Positions 34,637-43,170 of a stretch of DNA of 64,000 bases are shown piece by piece. The position numbers and the translations under genes were made by a program. The stretch's first letter is position 1. Every line of letters begins with the position of its first letter. The stretch lies in contig JAQTQB010000007.1 of the NCBI GenBank assembly GCA_028712475.1, positions 1 through 64,000 of the forward strand. Direction: 5' to 3'. Below the pieces are notes generated by a model. That model made no database searches. It was given only the letters and a program-made list of their open reading frames with translations, and was not told where the DNA came from. The stretch is from Verrucomicrobiales bacterium (GTDB taxonomy: Bacteria; Verrucomicrobiota; Verrucomicrobiia; Limisphaerales; UBA11358).

Positions 34637-34839
34637 ATGGCTTAATAATGTCAAGCGGGCAATAGTCTGCTTTCCGAAAATTCTTTTTCATTTTTCCGGT
34701 GGGTCACACCACGAACTGTCCTGAGTCAGCCGCCGGGACGCCATGACTGCGGTTTCAAGGCTGAGATGCGTGAGTCCACTCGCCGGCTTGCACCGGGCGA
34801 AGTTATCACAGGTCACGGTCCGAGGCGGCGCGTGTCTCC
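34637..34839. other. Gap between attC-like site and IS110 copy B
   Basis: If the site at 34511 is an attC, this would be the body of a second cassette, but no convincing frame is present. I see no other signal. Confidence 0.35.
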
Positions 34840-35558
34840 GTCTAGGCTCAAGGATTGCCAGAGGCACCTTTCAACGACGAACGAGCGTCACGCCTGACCG
34901 GGTCCCGGCCGCTGGTTCAGAACAGGTTCATGGGCGCTGTCATTTCTTTTCTTTCGGTTTTTTTATTAAAAGCCGTCCTGATTTTGCCTTTGCTTCAGAG
35001 CTGCGCCGCCACGGGTTTGACCTGGCGCGCGATGGCCCACACAAACCCCGCCAGTTCACGGGCCAGCGGCCCAGGGCAAAGCCGCGCGGCCCGGCCTCGT
35101 AGCAGAATTTCAACGTCGTGCCGGGATGGGCGGCCTGGAGTTTATGGGCGAGTTTGAGCACGTCGTCGTGCTCGCCGCCGATGATGCCGTAACGCCGCAC
35201 TTCGGCAGAACCGGACGGCGCGAGGCTGACCGCGATGGAATCGTTATGCACGTCCAGGCCAATGAACAGGGCCGGGCCTTTCGTGGGCGCACCGGGGCGT
35301 GGCCGCAGGTGGGCGGCGGCCACGCCAGCCGCCGGTTTGAGCCGGGGCGGGCGGATTGATTTTTGCGGCTGGACAGGCTGGGGTTGGCGCAGTATGTATG
35401 GCTTCATGGTGTTTGCTTTTCGTTTCAGTGTTGTTACGGACGCGAGTCCCACAACTGGTGGCCCGGCGCCGCTCCCGCGGCGCAACCCACGTTTGCTCCG
35501 GAGAGCAGTCACCGCTTTCGCTTTCATCGCCAGCCATACTGTCTAGGCCACTTCACAC
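34840..35558 (-). mobile_element. IS110-family remnant, copy B (internally deleted)
   Basis: The outer 379 bp (35558-35180) match copy A, including the 151-bp leader. The transposase frame starts at 35407 and continues further than in copy A (GEHDDVLKLAHKLQAAHPGTT, FCYEAGP) to about 35080. It then joins, in another frame, to LARELAGFVWAIARQVKPVAAQL and a stop at 34995-34997, the usual end of an IS110 transposase. The central catalytic part is deleted. Both ends carry a GCCTAGAC word (34839-34848 region and 35540 region), which probably marks the element ends. Confidence 0.7.
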
Positions 35559-35561
35559 GCT

Positions 35562-35915
35562 ATGCCAGAACACAGCACACCGAAGCAGCGAGTCGAGTTT
35601 GGTCTTGAGACGATTCCGCCCGACAGGACGGTGACCGTGTCATTGCGCGACTTGATGTTCGTCCATCAGACTTTGGCGGAGTTCGTCCAGTTCTTTCACC
35701 AGCCGATGCACTACCCAGACCTTCACGCCGTCGAGCGGTTTCTCGGCACGCGAGGTTCAGGCGACGCCTTCGATGTTTTGAGCGAGTCAGTTTACAAGCG
35801 GATGCACGACATGTTGCCTCCCGATATTCACGAGGCGTTTGGCGAGGGCGAGCGTTTTGAGCATCCTCTACCTCCGAGTTATTATGATTCAGATGATGAC
35901 AACGTGGCCTCCTGA
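35562..35915 (+). CDS. Hypothetical protein, cassette-like
   Basis: The 117-residue acidic protein has no recognisable domain. It contains TVTVSLRDLMFVHQTLAEFVQFFHQPMHY, probably helical, and ends in an acidic, disordered tail (SDDDN). Its ATG comes three bases after the IS110 remnant end, just as the gene at 34221 starts at the end of copy A. The codon use is less GC-biased than in the neighbours, a sign of transfer. Confidence 0.5.
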   Translation: MPEHSTPKQRVEFGLETIPPDRTVTVSLRDLMFVHQTLAEFVQFFHQPMHYPDLHAVERFLGTRGSGDAFDVLSESVYKRMHDMLPPDIHEAFGEGERFEHPLPPSYYDSDDDNVAS

Positions 35916-36112
35916 TAAGCTAACCATTCGCGAGCCCGTGTGAAAACCATTTACCGGCGGATGAGTTGAAGACGGGGAGCGGGAAAGTTTGTCTTGGCGG
36001 GAAAGTTTTGCCGGAACGGCTTGGTTCGATTCCGATGGTGAGGGGAGCGATCACCACTCTTATCAGGACGGGCTGACCCGCTTGTTTGCGGGCAGGCGTC
36101 GCCGCCGGGCTT
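35916..36112. other. Short non-coding stretch after cassette-like gene
   Basis: GCTAACCATTCG shortly after the stop resembles the start of an attC R-box, but no complementary arm follows. Nothing else is seen. Confidence 0.3.
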
Positions 36113-36300
36113 TCAACCCACCGCCGCCATCAGTTTCTGGAAGCTCACCAGGTTCAGCACCCGTTTGAGGTTGCAGGCCAGCGTCGTCAGGCTCCATTCG
36201 CACTGCACCTTGGCCAGCCCCTTCAGCAAAAAGTGCGTGCAGCCGAACCACCACTTGGCCCGCGAACCAGTCCAGCCGGTTTCGTTCTGGCCACATTCAC
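36113..36300 (-). pseudogene. C-terminal fragment of a DDE transposase (IS1182/IS4-like)
   Basis: Read on the minus strand, the frame ending with the TGA at 36113-36115 gives FLLKGLAKVQCEWSLTTLACNLKRVLNLVSFQKLM, the typical last 60 residues of an IS1182-type transposase. The rest of the gene is absent. The fragment directly abuts the 3' end of galK, so an insertion or deletion event occurred here. Confidence 0.7.
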
Positions 36301-36314
36301 GCTTCTGAAAAGAT

Positions 36315-37490
36315 TCACGCCTGAATCACCGTGGCGCCCGCCGCCGGACGCGAGACAAAAATCGTCGCTTCAATCCGGGTTTTCTCTTTGTAGCCGGCGG
36401 CGATCTGCCGGGAGATGGCTTCGACCATTTCCGTTTTCACCAGCGCCACGGCGCAGCCGCCAAAGCCGCCGCCGGTCATGCGGCAGCCGTAAACCCCGCC
36501 TTTGCTGCCAATGCCTTCCGCGATTTCCACCACCGCATCCAGTTCCGTGCAGCTCACATCGTAATCGTCGCGCAACGAATCGTGGCTGGCATACATGAGC
36601 TGGCCGACGGACGGCCAGTTCGAGGCGCGAACGCCCTCCGCCGCATGGACGGTGCGTTCGATCTCGCCGATGACGTGGCGGGCGCGGCGGAAAACCACCT
36701 CGTCCATCCGGCCTTGGGCGCGTTCAAGCATTTCAGGGGTGGCGTCGCGCAAGGAAGGCACGCCCAGATTTTTGGCGGCAGTTTCGCATTGCTGACGGCG
36801 CCGGGCATAGCCGCCGCCGGTCAGTTCGTGCTTCACGTTGGTGTTGACGATGAGCAGCGAGACGGAGGCGTCGCTCATCGGCACAAGCTCGGTCTGGCGC
36901 GAACGGCAGTCGAGCAGGAGCAGATGATCCTGCCGCCCCATCACGGAGATGAACTGGTCCATGATGCCGCACGGCATCCCGGCGAAGTCATGTTCCGCCT
37001 TCTGGCACAGCAAGGCTTTCTCGACCGGATCCATTGTTTTGCCGGTCACGGTTTCAATCAGGGTCGCAGTGGAAACTTCCAACGCCGCGCTGCTGCTCAA
37101 TCCGCCGCCGATCGGCACGGTGGAATGCAGCAGCACGTCAAGACCGCCGGGGTTCATGCCGCGCGCCAGGCAGCCGGCGATGACTCCGCGCGGATAATTC
37201 CCCCACTTCGGCTCGCCGGGCTGGACGGGAGCGGACAAGTCCACCAGCACCGGCCCGACGCCGGCATTGGTGTCGCGGATCTGGAAAATATTTTTCCCGC
37301 CGCTTGAGCGGTCGGCGGCCATGACGGCGTAATGTTCAATGGCCATCGGCAGCACGAAGCCGTCGTTGTAATCGGTATGTTCGCCGATGACGTTGACGCG
37401 GCCGGGCGCGGCGACGATCCAGCGCGGCGGACGTCCGTAGCTTTTTTGAAATTCAGCGGCGACGATGGCGGAGAGTTCCTGGAGGTTCAT
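36315..37490 (-). CDS. galK: Galactokinase
   Basis: GalK phosphorylates galactose at C1 in the Leloir pathway. The GHMP kinase signatures are complete in this 391-residue protein: VAAPGRVNVIGEHTDYNDGFVLP near residues 27-50, GGGLSSSAALEVSTATL near 128, CGIMDQFISVMGR near 175 (with the catalytic Asp) and TGGGFGGCAVALV near 345. A sodium:solute symporter lies upstream on the same strand with a small membrane protein in between, suggesting galactose uptake and phosphorylation as a unit. No galT or galE is in the window. Confidence 0.95.
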   Translation of the reverse strand: MNLQELSAIVAAEFQKSYGRPPRWIVAAPGRVNVIGEHTDYNDGFVLPMAIEHYAVMAADRSSGGKNIFQIRDTNAGVGPVLVDLSAPVQPGEPKWGNYPRGVIAGCLARGMNPGGLDVLLHSTVPIGGGLSSSAALEVSTATLIETVTGKTMDPVEKALLCQKAEHDFAGMPCGIMDQFISVMGRQDHLLLLDCRSRQTELVPMSDASVSLLIVNTNVKHELTGGGYARRRQQCETAAKNLGVPSLRDATPEMLERAQGRMDEVVFRRARHVIGEIERTVHAAEGVRASNWPSVGQLMYASHDSLRDDYDVSCTELDAVVEIAEGIGSKGGVYGCRMTGGGFGGCAVALVKTEMVEAISRQIAAGYKEKTRIEATIFVSRPAAGATVIQA

Positions 37491-37509
37491 GGCAAATCAA
37501 ACTAAAACA

Positions 37510-37588
37510 AGGATGGAGGATTGCAGATGGAGGATGGAAAAAAGCGGCGCACCCCGCAGCCATCTTCCATCTTCCACCCCCGCCTTCA
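37510..37588. repeat. Inverted 7-bp word array upstream of galK
   Basis: GGATGGA-GGATTGC-AGATGGA-GGATGGA on the left and CATCTTC-CATCTTC-CACC on the right are complementary and spaced in sevens. It lies between the small membrane gene and galK and could attenuate or terminate transcription of galK. Confidence 0.75.
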
Positions 37589-37590
37589 AG

Positions 37591-37794
37591 TCATGCGGAC
37601 GGCGGATTTTTGGTTCCACGCGAGGCGCCAAGCAGCATCAGCACGCCGAACACCAGCAGCACGACGCCCCAGATGAGGTTGATGTTGATGTCGAGCGAGA
37701 CCGAACCTGCGCGGTTGACCACGCCATAGCCGGTGAGCAGCACGCCGATGAGGGTGAACATGAGGCCAATCGGCCAGCGAATATCGAGTCCCAT
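37591..37794 (-). CDS. Small two-helix membrane protein
   Basis: The 67-residue protein has two hydrophobic segments (WPIGLMFTLIGVLLTGYGVV and INLIWGVVLLVFGVLMLLGA) separated by a short polar loop, and a short basic tail. It is 29 bases downstream of the symporter gene on the same strand. Similar short proteins often accompany sodium:solute symporters in this phylum; it could be an accessory subunit. No function is known to me. Confidence 0.65.
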   Translation of the reverse strand: MGLDIRWPIGLMFTLIGVLLTGYGVVNRAGSVSLDININLIWGVVLLVFGVLMLLGASRGTKNPPSA

Positions 37795-37823
37795 AAATTT
37801 AATTTCCTTTCAGTTGGTTTGGT

Positions 37824-40010
37824 TCACCAGAAAATAAAGTTCAAGATGACGCACACGATGAGCAGCACCACGCCGACGACGGCGGGCTTTTGATAAATCG
37901 GAATGTTGTGGTCCACGATTTTCGGCGTGAGCGAATAGACGAGGCCTTTCAATTCTGCGTCGGTCTTCGTCCGCTTTGTCACCAACGAAATCACCAGCGT
38001 AAGCACAAAGCAGGCGGTGAACGCAAAGGAGGCGAGCCAGAAGTTCTGCGCCATTTCGCTTGGAAACTCCTTCAAGACATGCATGTAACCACCCTTTACA
38101 CCCGGAATGTTACCCTCGGTTATTGTTAAGGCATGGAAAATTGCTGAACCTGTAATGCCGCCGAATAGTCCAACAAATGCACCAGTTGCGGTGGTGCGTT
38201 TCCAGAACATACCCAGCAGGAACGTCGCGAAGAGCGGCGCGTTCACGAAGCCGAACACAAGTTGGATGATGTCCATCGCGTTATTATACATTGAGGCGAA
38301 ATAGGCCGCACAAATGCTAAGCAGAATGCCAACAACTGTGACTACACGTCCCATCCACAAGAAGTGGAAGTCTTTCGGCTCTTTTGGAGTAATCACCGCA
38401 TCTTCAGTTTTTCCAACGCGTTCAATAGTGACTTCGCGTGAAGTATCCACGAAACCGCGACGGACGCTCTGATAAAGGTCGTAAGTAAACACGGTGTTGA
38501 AAGCCGTCACATTGCCCGCCATGCCAGACATAAAAGACGCCAGCAGCGCAGTAAGAGCCAGACCGAGCAGACCGGGTGGACAATAGCGTTTTACAAGCGA
38601 CAAAATCACACCGTCGTAGTCATTTGCCATCACCGCGTCACGCAACTGCTCATTCAAAGCAGATGATGTCTGTTTTAATTTCGTTTCCGCTGCGCTCAAA
38701 GAATTCTTCGCATCAGCGACTTTGCTTTCCGCTGCGGCAATGTCGCTGCTGGATGCCGTGCCGCCACGTTTCAATTGTTTTAATGCCGTCCGAGTGGTTT
38801 GCGCTTCGGCCTGCGCCTGCTCATCTTGAGCAATAACAGATCCAAGCGACAGGACTGCATCAGATTTAACAAGGGCTTCGACTTTTTCCTTGCTCATCTT
38901 AATCCCAATAGCCTTGCTGATCTCGCTGTATGTCACTTCAAAATCTTGTGATGGCGACTTGGCCAAAACTTGAACCGCTATCGTGAATTTATCTGAATCA
39001 ATCGGAGGCGGAGGAAGGCGATAGTTTTTTCCGGGATTCACGGCGAGTGCAGCGGCAATCATGCCCGGCAGAATAACCAGCAATGGGAAAAACATCTTCG
39101 GCACGGCAGCGACGAGCGGCGTATTGCGGGCGGCAGTCATGTTCTTCGCAGCCATCGCGCGCTGGACGACAAGGAAGTTTGTGCACCAATATCCGAAGCT
39201 CAAAACGAAGCCGAGGCCGAAAATCATGGCGAACCAGTCCACGCCCATCGGGTTGCTTTCCGGCCCTGCAAGCACCGGTTGCCATGCACTCGTCCAAGCG
39301 TGAGCCGTATAGATTTCTCCGGCGGGCTTTAACAGAAGAGCAGACGGATTTGAGGCCACTGTTTGCAACGATTGATTCATCGCGTGCCAACCGCCGACAT
39401 CTTTCAAACCGAGATAAACAACCGGGGCGAAACCGAGCACGATCATGAAGAATTGCAACACTTCGGTGTAGATCGCCGAGGTCAGGCCACCCTTCAAAAC
39501 GTAAAGCAGCACGACGCCAGAGCAGATCCAGAGCGCGGCGTTGTAATTCCAGCCAAGCAACTGGTTGAGCAGTTTTGCCAGCGCGTTCATGGAAATGCCG
39601 GAGGCGAAAATCGTCATCACGGCGAACGCGACGGAGTTCAAAGCACGGACGCGTTCATCAAAACGCATCTTCAAATATTCCGGCACAGACCGCGCCTTGG
39701 AGCCGTAGTAAAACGGCATCATGAACACGGCGAGGAAGATCATGGCCGGAATCGCGCCGACCCAGTAAAAGTGCGCGGTGGAGATGCCGTATTTCGCGCC
39801 GCTCGCGGCCATGCCGACGAGTTCGAGCGCGCCAAGGTTGGCGGAAATGAAGGCCAGGCCGGTGACCCATGTTGGAATCGAACGGGCGGACGTGAGGAAG
39901 TCCGACGAGGTTTTCATGTAGCGCGCCAGCGTCCAGCCGATGCCGATGACGAAGGCCACATATGCCAGTAAAATGGCGTAATCTATCCAGGCGAGGTGAA
40001 TTGGTTGCAT
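37824..40010 (-). CDS. Sodium:solute symporter family protein (sugar type) with coiled-coil insert
   Basis: This SSS/SGLT-type carrier has 728 residues, about 150 more than usual. The N-terminus WIDYAILLAYVAFVIGIGWTLARYMKTSSDFLTS and WVTGLAFISANLGALELVGMAASG are standard. Around residues 335-485 there is an insert with a predicted coiled coil (repeated Ala/Glu/Lys/Ser, e.g. TALKQLKRGG and AAAESKVADAKNSLSAAETK), followed by GLLGLALTALLASFMSGMAGNVTAFNTVF, the conserved sodium-site region. The coding DNA from about 38080 to 39000 is less GC-rich than the rest, suggesting a mosaic origin. Association with galK points to galactose import. Confidence 0.88.
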   Translation of the reverse strand: MQPIHLAWIDYAILLAYVAFVIGIGWTLARYMKTSSDFLTSARSIPTWVTGLAFISANLGALELVGMAASGAKYGISTAHFYWVGAIPAMIFLAVFMMPFYYGSKARSVPEYLKMRFDERVRALNSVAFAVMTIFASGISMNALAKLLNQLLGWNYNAALWICSGVVLLYVLKGGLTSAIYTEVLQFFMIVLGFAPVVYLGLKDVGGWHAMNQSLQTVASNPSALLLKPAGEIYTAHAWTSAWQPVLAGPESNPMGVDWFAMIFGLGFVLSFGYWCTNFLVVQRAMAAKNMTAARNTPLVAAVPKMFFPLLVILPGMIAAALAVNPGKNYRLPPPPIDSDKFTIAVQVLAKSPSQDFEVTYSEISKAIGIKMSKEKVEALVKSDAVLSLGSVIAQDEQAQAEAQTTRTALKQLKRGGTASSSDIAAAESKVADAKNSLSAAETKLKQTSSALNEQLRDAVMANDYDGVILSLVKRYCPPGLLGLALTALLASFMSGMAGNVTAFNTVFTYDLYQSVRRGFVDTSREVTIERVGKTEDAVITPKEPKDFHFLWMGRVVTVVGILLSICAAYFASMYNNAMDIIQLVFGFVNAPLFATFLLGMFWKRTTATGAFVGLFGGITGSAIFHALTITEGNIPGVKGGYMHVLKEFPSEMAQNFWLASFAFTACFVLTLVISLVTKRTKTDAELKGLVYSLTPKIVDHNIPIYQKPAVVGVVLLIVCVILNFIFW

Positions 40011-40104
40011 AGAATGGACGATGATTTAATGATTTACGCGGCGGGTGTCAATCCAATTGCTTTCAAAGTGAGAATGTGTTTTATTGCCGGCGCAAATTAT
40101 TTTT

Positions 40105-40500
40105 ATGACTACAAAAATCCAGGAAAAGACGCAGGAGCTTTGCGAGGCCATCATCCTCCAGCCGGAAATGATCGCCATCCGCAAGCGCATTGACACGTTC
40201 ATGGCCGATGACAGCGCGCGCACCCAGTATGAATCGCTGATGAGCAAAGGCCAGGCGCTCCAGGAAAAACAGCACCACGGCCAGGCGCTGGAACCGGCGG
40301 AGATCTCCGACTTTGAAAAAAACCGCGAATCGTTGCTGGGCAATCCCGTGGCGCGCGGCTTCCTCGACGCGCAGGAAGAACTGCACGCCATCCAAAGCTC
40401 CATCCAGAAGCATATTTCCAAGACGATTGAACTGGGCCGACTGCCGGTTGCCGCCGACCTGGAAGAAGGCTCCTGCGGCAGCGGCTGCGGCTGCCATTGA
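40105..40500 (+). CDS. YlbF family protein with Cys-rich tail
   Basis: The 131-residue helical protein begins MTTKIQEKTQELCEAIILQPEM; residues 15-110 match the YlbF/YmcA family (IRKRIDTFMADDSARTQYESLMSKGQALQ...). In Bacillus such proteins form a complex with YaaT that controls RNase Y and biofilm genes and carries iron-sulfur clusters. The last ten residues, [10 protein letters not shown], look like a metal-binding tail. I start at the ATG at 40105; an earlier ATG in the same frame at 40084 adds seven residues. The next gene overlaps its stop by four bases. Confidence 0.75.
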   Translation: MTTKIQEKTQELCEAIILQPEMIAIRKRIDTFMADDSARTQYESLMSKGQALQEKQHHGQALEPAEISDFEKNRESLLGNPVARGFLDAQEELHAIQSSIQKHISKTIELGRLPVAADLEEGSCGSGCGCH

Positions 40501-41129
40501 AACGGCTGGACGAATCTTCAAAAAACCCGCGCGTGCCTGAAAATTTTCAACCGCGCGATGCGCAAAAGTTTGAAGCCGCCTTGCGCCGTTTCGACGAGGA
40601 AAATTCCCGCGACCCGAATCTTGAAAATTCGCAGCCGCGCGAACTGCTTTACGCGCAACGGCTGACCGGCTGGGTTTTGCGGCTCGCGCCCGACGCCTCG
40701 GAAGCCTTGCGCCTCGCCGCGCGCTGCCAGCACATCTGCCGCTGGGAAAGCCCGCGCAATTCCTATCCCATGACCCGCGCCGGTTATTTGAAATGGCGCG
40801 CCGACCTGAAAAAATTCCACGCGCAGAAAGCCGGCGAAATTCTCCGCGAAGCCGGCTACGACGAGGAAACCATCCACCGCGTGCAGGATTTGAACCTCAA
40901 GAAACATTTCCCCGCCGACGCCGAGACCCGCACGCTCGAAGACGCGCTCTGCCTCGTGTTCCTGGAATTTCAATTAGTCGGCCTTGCCGCCAGGACCGCC
41001 GAGGATAAAACCGTCAACGCCCTTCAGAAAAGCTGGGGCAAGATGACCGAAGCCGCCCGCGCAGAGGCGCTGAAGTTGAATTACGGCGAACGCGAAACCG
41101 CCCTGCTCCACCGCGCGCTCAACGGCTGA
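40497..41129 (+). CDS. DUF4202 family protein
   Basis: The 210-residue protein shows [85 protein letters not shown] and [12 protein letters not shown], the typical DUF4202 blocks with conserved His and Asp/Glu residues that suggest a metal-dependent hydrolase of HD-like fold. The function is unknown. Its start codon overlaps the ylbF-like stop, and the thiG start lies 60 bases later. Confidence 0.85.
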   Translation: MKRLDESSKNPRVPENFQPRDAQKFEAALRRFDEENSRDPNLENSQPRELLYAQRLTGWVLRLAPDASEALRLAARCQHICRWESPRNSYPMTRAGYLKWRADLKKFHAQKAGEILREAGYDEETIHRVQDLNLKKHFPADAETRTLEDALCLVFLEFQLVGLAARTAEDKTVNALQKSWGKMTEAARAEALKLNYGERETALLHRALNG

Positions 41130-41188
41130 ATGACGTCCGCCCGCCTTCGCTGCTCGACAAACCGGCGCAATTTTCTAAAGTGTCCGCG

Positions 41189-41977
41189 ATGTCTTTTGCC
41201 AATCAGCCGCTTATCATCGCCGGACGGACTTTTCATTCGCGCCTCATCTTGGGCACGGGAAAATTTCCGTCGCCGGAAGCCATGCGCGATGCGCTCGCCG
41301 CCAGCGGCACGGAAATTGTCACCGTCGCATTGCGCCGCGCGGATTTGAGCGGGAAGAAAGACCCGTTCGCGAACATCCTCGAATTCATTGACCCGAAAAA
41401 ATATCTGCTCCTGCCCAACACCAGCGGCGCGATGAACGCGGAGGAAGCTGTCCGCCTCGCGCGCCTCGCGGTCGCCGCCGGATTGCCGAAATGGGTGAAG
41501 CTCGAAATCCATCCCGACCCACGCTACCTGCTGCCCGACCCGATTGAGACGTTCAAGGCGGCGGAGATTCTCGTGAACGAAGGTTTCGTCGTGCTGCCAT
41601 ACATTAACGCCGATCCGGTGCTGGCGAAACGCTTGCAGGAAGTCGGCTGCGCCACAGTGATGCCGCTCGGTTCGCCCATCGGCTCGAATCGCGGCATCCA
41701 GACGCGCGACCAAATCCGCATCATCATCGAGCAGGCGACTGTTCCCGTGGTCGTAGATGCAGGCATCGGCGCGCCGAGCCACGCGGCGGAGGCGATGGAA
41801 CTCGGGGCGGACGCCGTGCTGGTGAACACCGCCATCGCCGTGGCGAACGACCCGAACCGCATGGGCATCGCGTTCAAGCTGGCCGTGGAAGCCGGCCGCA
41901 GCGCGTATGAAATCGGCCTGGGCGCGCAAAGCGAAACGGCGAGCGCGACGAGTCCGTTGACGGCTTTTTTGAATTGA
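41189..41977 (+). CDS. thiG: Thiazole synthase ThiG
   Basis: ThiG builds the thiazole ring of thiamine from deoxyxylulose phosphate, dehydroglycine and ThiS-thiocarboxylate. The 262-residue barrel has [14 protein letters not shown] at the N-terminus, the Schiff-base Lys104 in [30 protein letters not shown] and [30 protein letters not shown] for phosphate binding. I start at the ATG at 41189; a GTG nine bases upstream is possible. No thiS, thiH or thiO lies nearby, so the pathway genes are dispersed. No TPP riboswitch is visible upstream. Confidence 0.95.
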   Translation: MSFANQPLIIAGRTFHSRLILGTGKFPSPEAMRDALAASGTEIVTVALRRADLSGKKDPFANILEFIDPKKYLLLPNTSGAMNAEEAVRLARLAVAAGLPKWVKLEIHPDPRYLLPDPIETFKAAEILVNEGFVVLPYINADPVLAKRLQEVGCATVMPLGSPIGSNRGIQTRDQIRIIIEQATVPVVVDAGIGAPSHAAEAMELGADAVLVNTAIAVANDPNRMGIAFKLAVEAGRSAYEIGLGAQSETASATSPLTAFLN

Positions 41978-41989
41978 ACATCATAAAAA

Positions 41990-42068
41990 GACAAAACACA
42001 TCGACACGAATTGCACTAATCAACACGAATTGAATTAGTGAAAATTCGTGAAATTCGTGTCCAACAAA
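41990..42068. repeat. Intergenic repeat with CACGAATT words
   Basis: CACGAATT occurs at 42006 and 42021 and its complement AATTCGTG at 42043 and 42053, so the block can fold on itself. It fills the space between thiG and the heptose kinase gene. Confidence 0.65.
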
Positions 42069-42070
42069 AT

Positions 42071-43084
42071 ATGAATGGCAAAACTTTATCCGCATCCCGC
42101 GCCCGGCAGATTCTTTCCGCTGCGCAAAAGACCCGTGTGCTTGTCGTCGGCGACGTGATGCTCGACCAGTTTATCTGGGGCGGCGTGTCGCGCATCTCGC
42201 CGGAAGCGCCGGTGCCGGTGGTGGATTTTGCCCGCGAAAGCTTCATGCCCGGCGGCGCGGCCAACGTCGCGCGCAATCTCGTTTCCCTTGCCACGCCGGC
42301 GGAACTGTTCGGGGCCATCGGCAATGACGATGCCGCGCGCAAGCTGCTGAAACTTTTGTCGGAACAAAACATCGGCTGCACCGGCCTCGTCAAAAGTTCC
42401 GCGCGGCACACGAGCATCAAGACGCGCATCGTGGCGCACCAGCAGCAGGTCGTGCGCATTGACCGCGAGACGCGCGACGGCCTGGACGGAAAAACCACCG
42501 CGCGATTGCTCGTGGAAATCAAAGATAAAATTCCCAAGGCCGACGCCGTCATCGTCGGCGATTACGGCAAAGGCGTGGTCACACAGCCATTGCTGAATGA
42601 AATCAGATCGCTTTGCCGTGAACGTGGCGTGTGGTTGAGCCTGGATCCAAAGCCGGTGCACCACCTGAATTTGAGCAACCTGTCGCTCATCACGCCGAAC
42701 CGCAAGGAGGCGTTCGAACTCGCGGCCTTGCCGGACGAAACCAGAAATGCCAATCCGCTCGTGGACAAAAATCTGATGCTGGTCGCGGAACGATTACTGA
42801 ACGAACTGCGCCCGGCGCTGCTGCTCATCACGCTCGGCGAACTCGGCATGTTGCTGTGCCAGCGCGGACAGAAGCCGTTTCACATCCCGACGGTCGCGCA
42901 GGAGGTGTTCGATGTTTCCGGCGCAGGCGACACGGTCATCGCCACGTTCACACTGGCGATCGCGGCGGGCGCATCGCCGATTGAAGCGGCGATTCTTTCC
43001 AATCACGCGGCGGGCATCGTCGTCGGCAAAGTCGGCACGGCAACGGCCACGCCGGAGGAACTGGTGAAAAGTTTTAAGAAATAA
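42071..43084 (+). CDS. hldA: D-glycero-beta-D-manno-heptose-7-phosphate kinase
   Basis: This enzyme phosphorylates heptose 7-phosphate at C1 for the lipopolysaccharide inner core. The 337-residue PfkB-type kinase starts at the ATG at 42071. VLVVGDVMLDQFIWGGVSRISPEAPVPVV is the RfaE-domain-1 signature, FMPGGAANVARNLVSL follows, and FDVSGAGDTVIATFTLAIAAG holds the catalytic Asp and anion hole. It lacks the adenylyltransferase domain of E. coli HldE, so the cytidylyl/adenylyl step must be coded elsewhere. Together with lpxB it shows an outer membrane with lipopolysaccharide. Confidence 0.9.
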   Translation: MNGKTLSASRARQILSAAQKTRVLVVGDVMLDQFIWGGVSRISPEAPVPVVDFARESFMPGGAANVARNLVSLATPAELFGAIGNDDAARKLLKLLSEQNIGCTGLVKSSARHTSIKTRIVAHQQQVVRIDRETRDGLDGKTTARLLVEIKDKIPKADAVIVGDYGKGVVTQPLLNEIRSLCRERGVWLSLDPKPVHHLNLSNLSLITPNRKEAFELAALPDETRNANPLVDKNLMLVAERLLNELRPALLLITLGELGMLLCQRGQKPFHIPTVAQEVFDVSGAGDTVIATFTLAIAAGASPIEAAILSNHAAGIVVGKVGTATATPEELVKSFKK

Positions 43085-43167
43085 ATTTTCCCGCAGATGG
43101 CGCAGATTTACGCCGATAAAAAAACACATTTATCCCATCTGCGTTAATCGGCTTAATCTGCGGGTAA
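43084..43167. repeat. Inverted repeat between hldA and panB
   Basis: CCCGCAGAT on the left (43090) pairs with ATCTGCGGG on the right (43155). In between, CATTTATCCCATCTGCG and AGATTTACGCCGATAAAA words recur. It ends three bases before panB and could affect its translation. Confidence 0.7.
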
Positions 43168-43170
43168 AAA

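Noticed and set aside
36021-36031. GGTTCGATTCC, like a tRNA T-loop
   Set aside because: The flanking bases do not form a T-stem or acceptor stem, and no anticodon arm lies upstream, so it is not a tRNA.
41130-41188. TPP riboswitch before thiG
   Set aside because: The gap is only 59 bases and has none of the conserved thi-box words.
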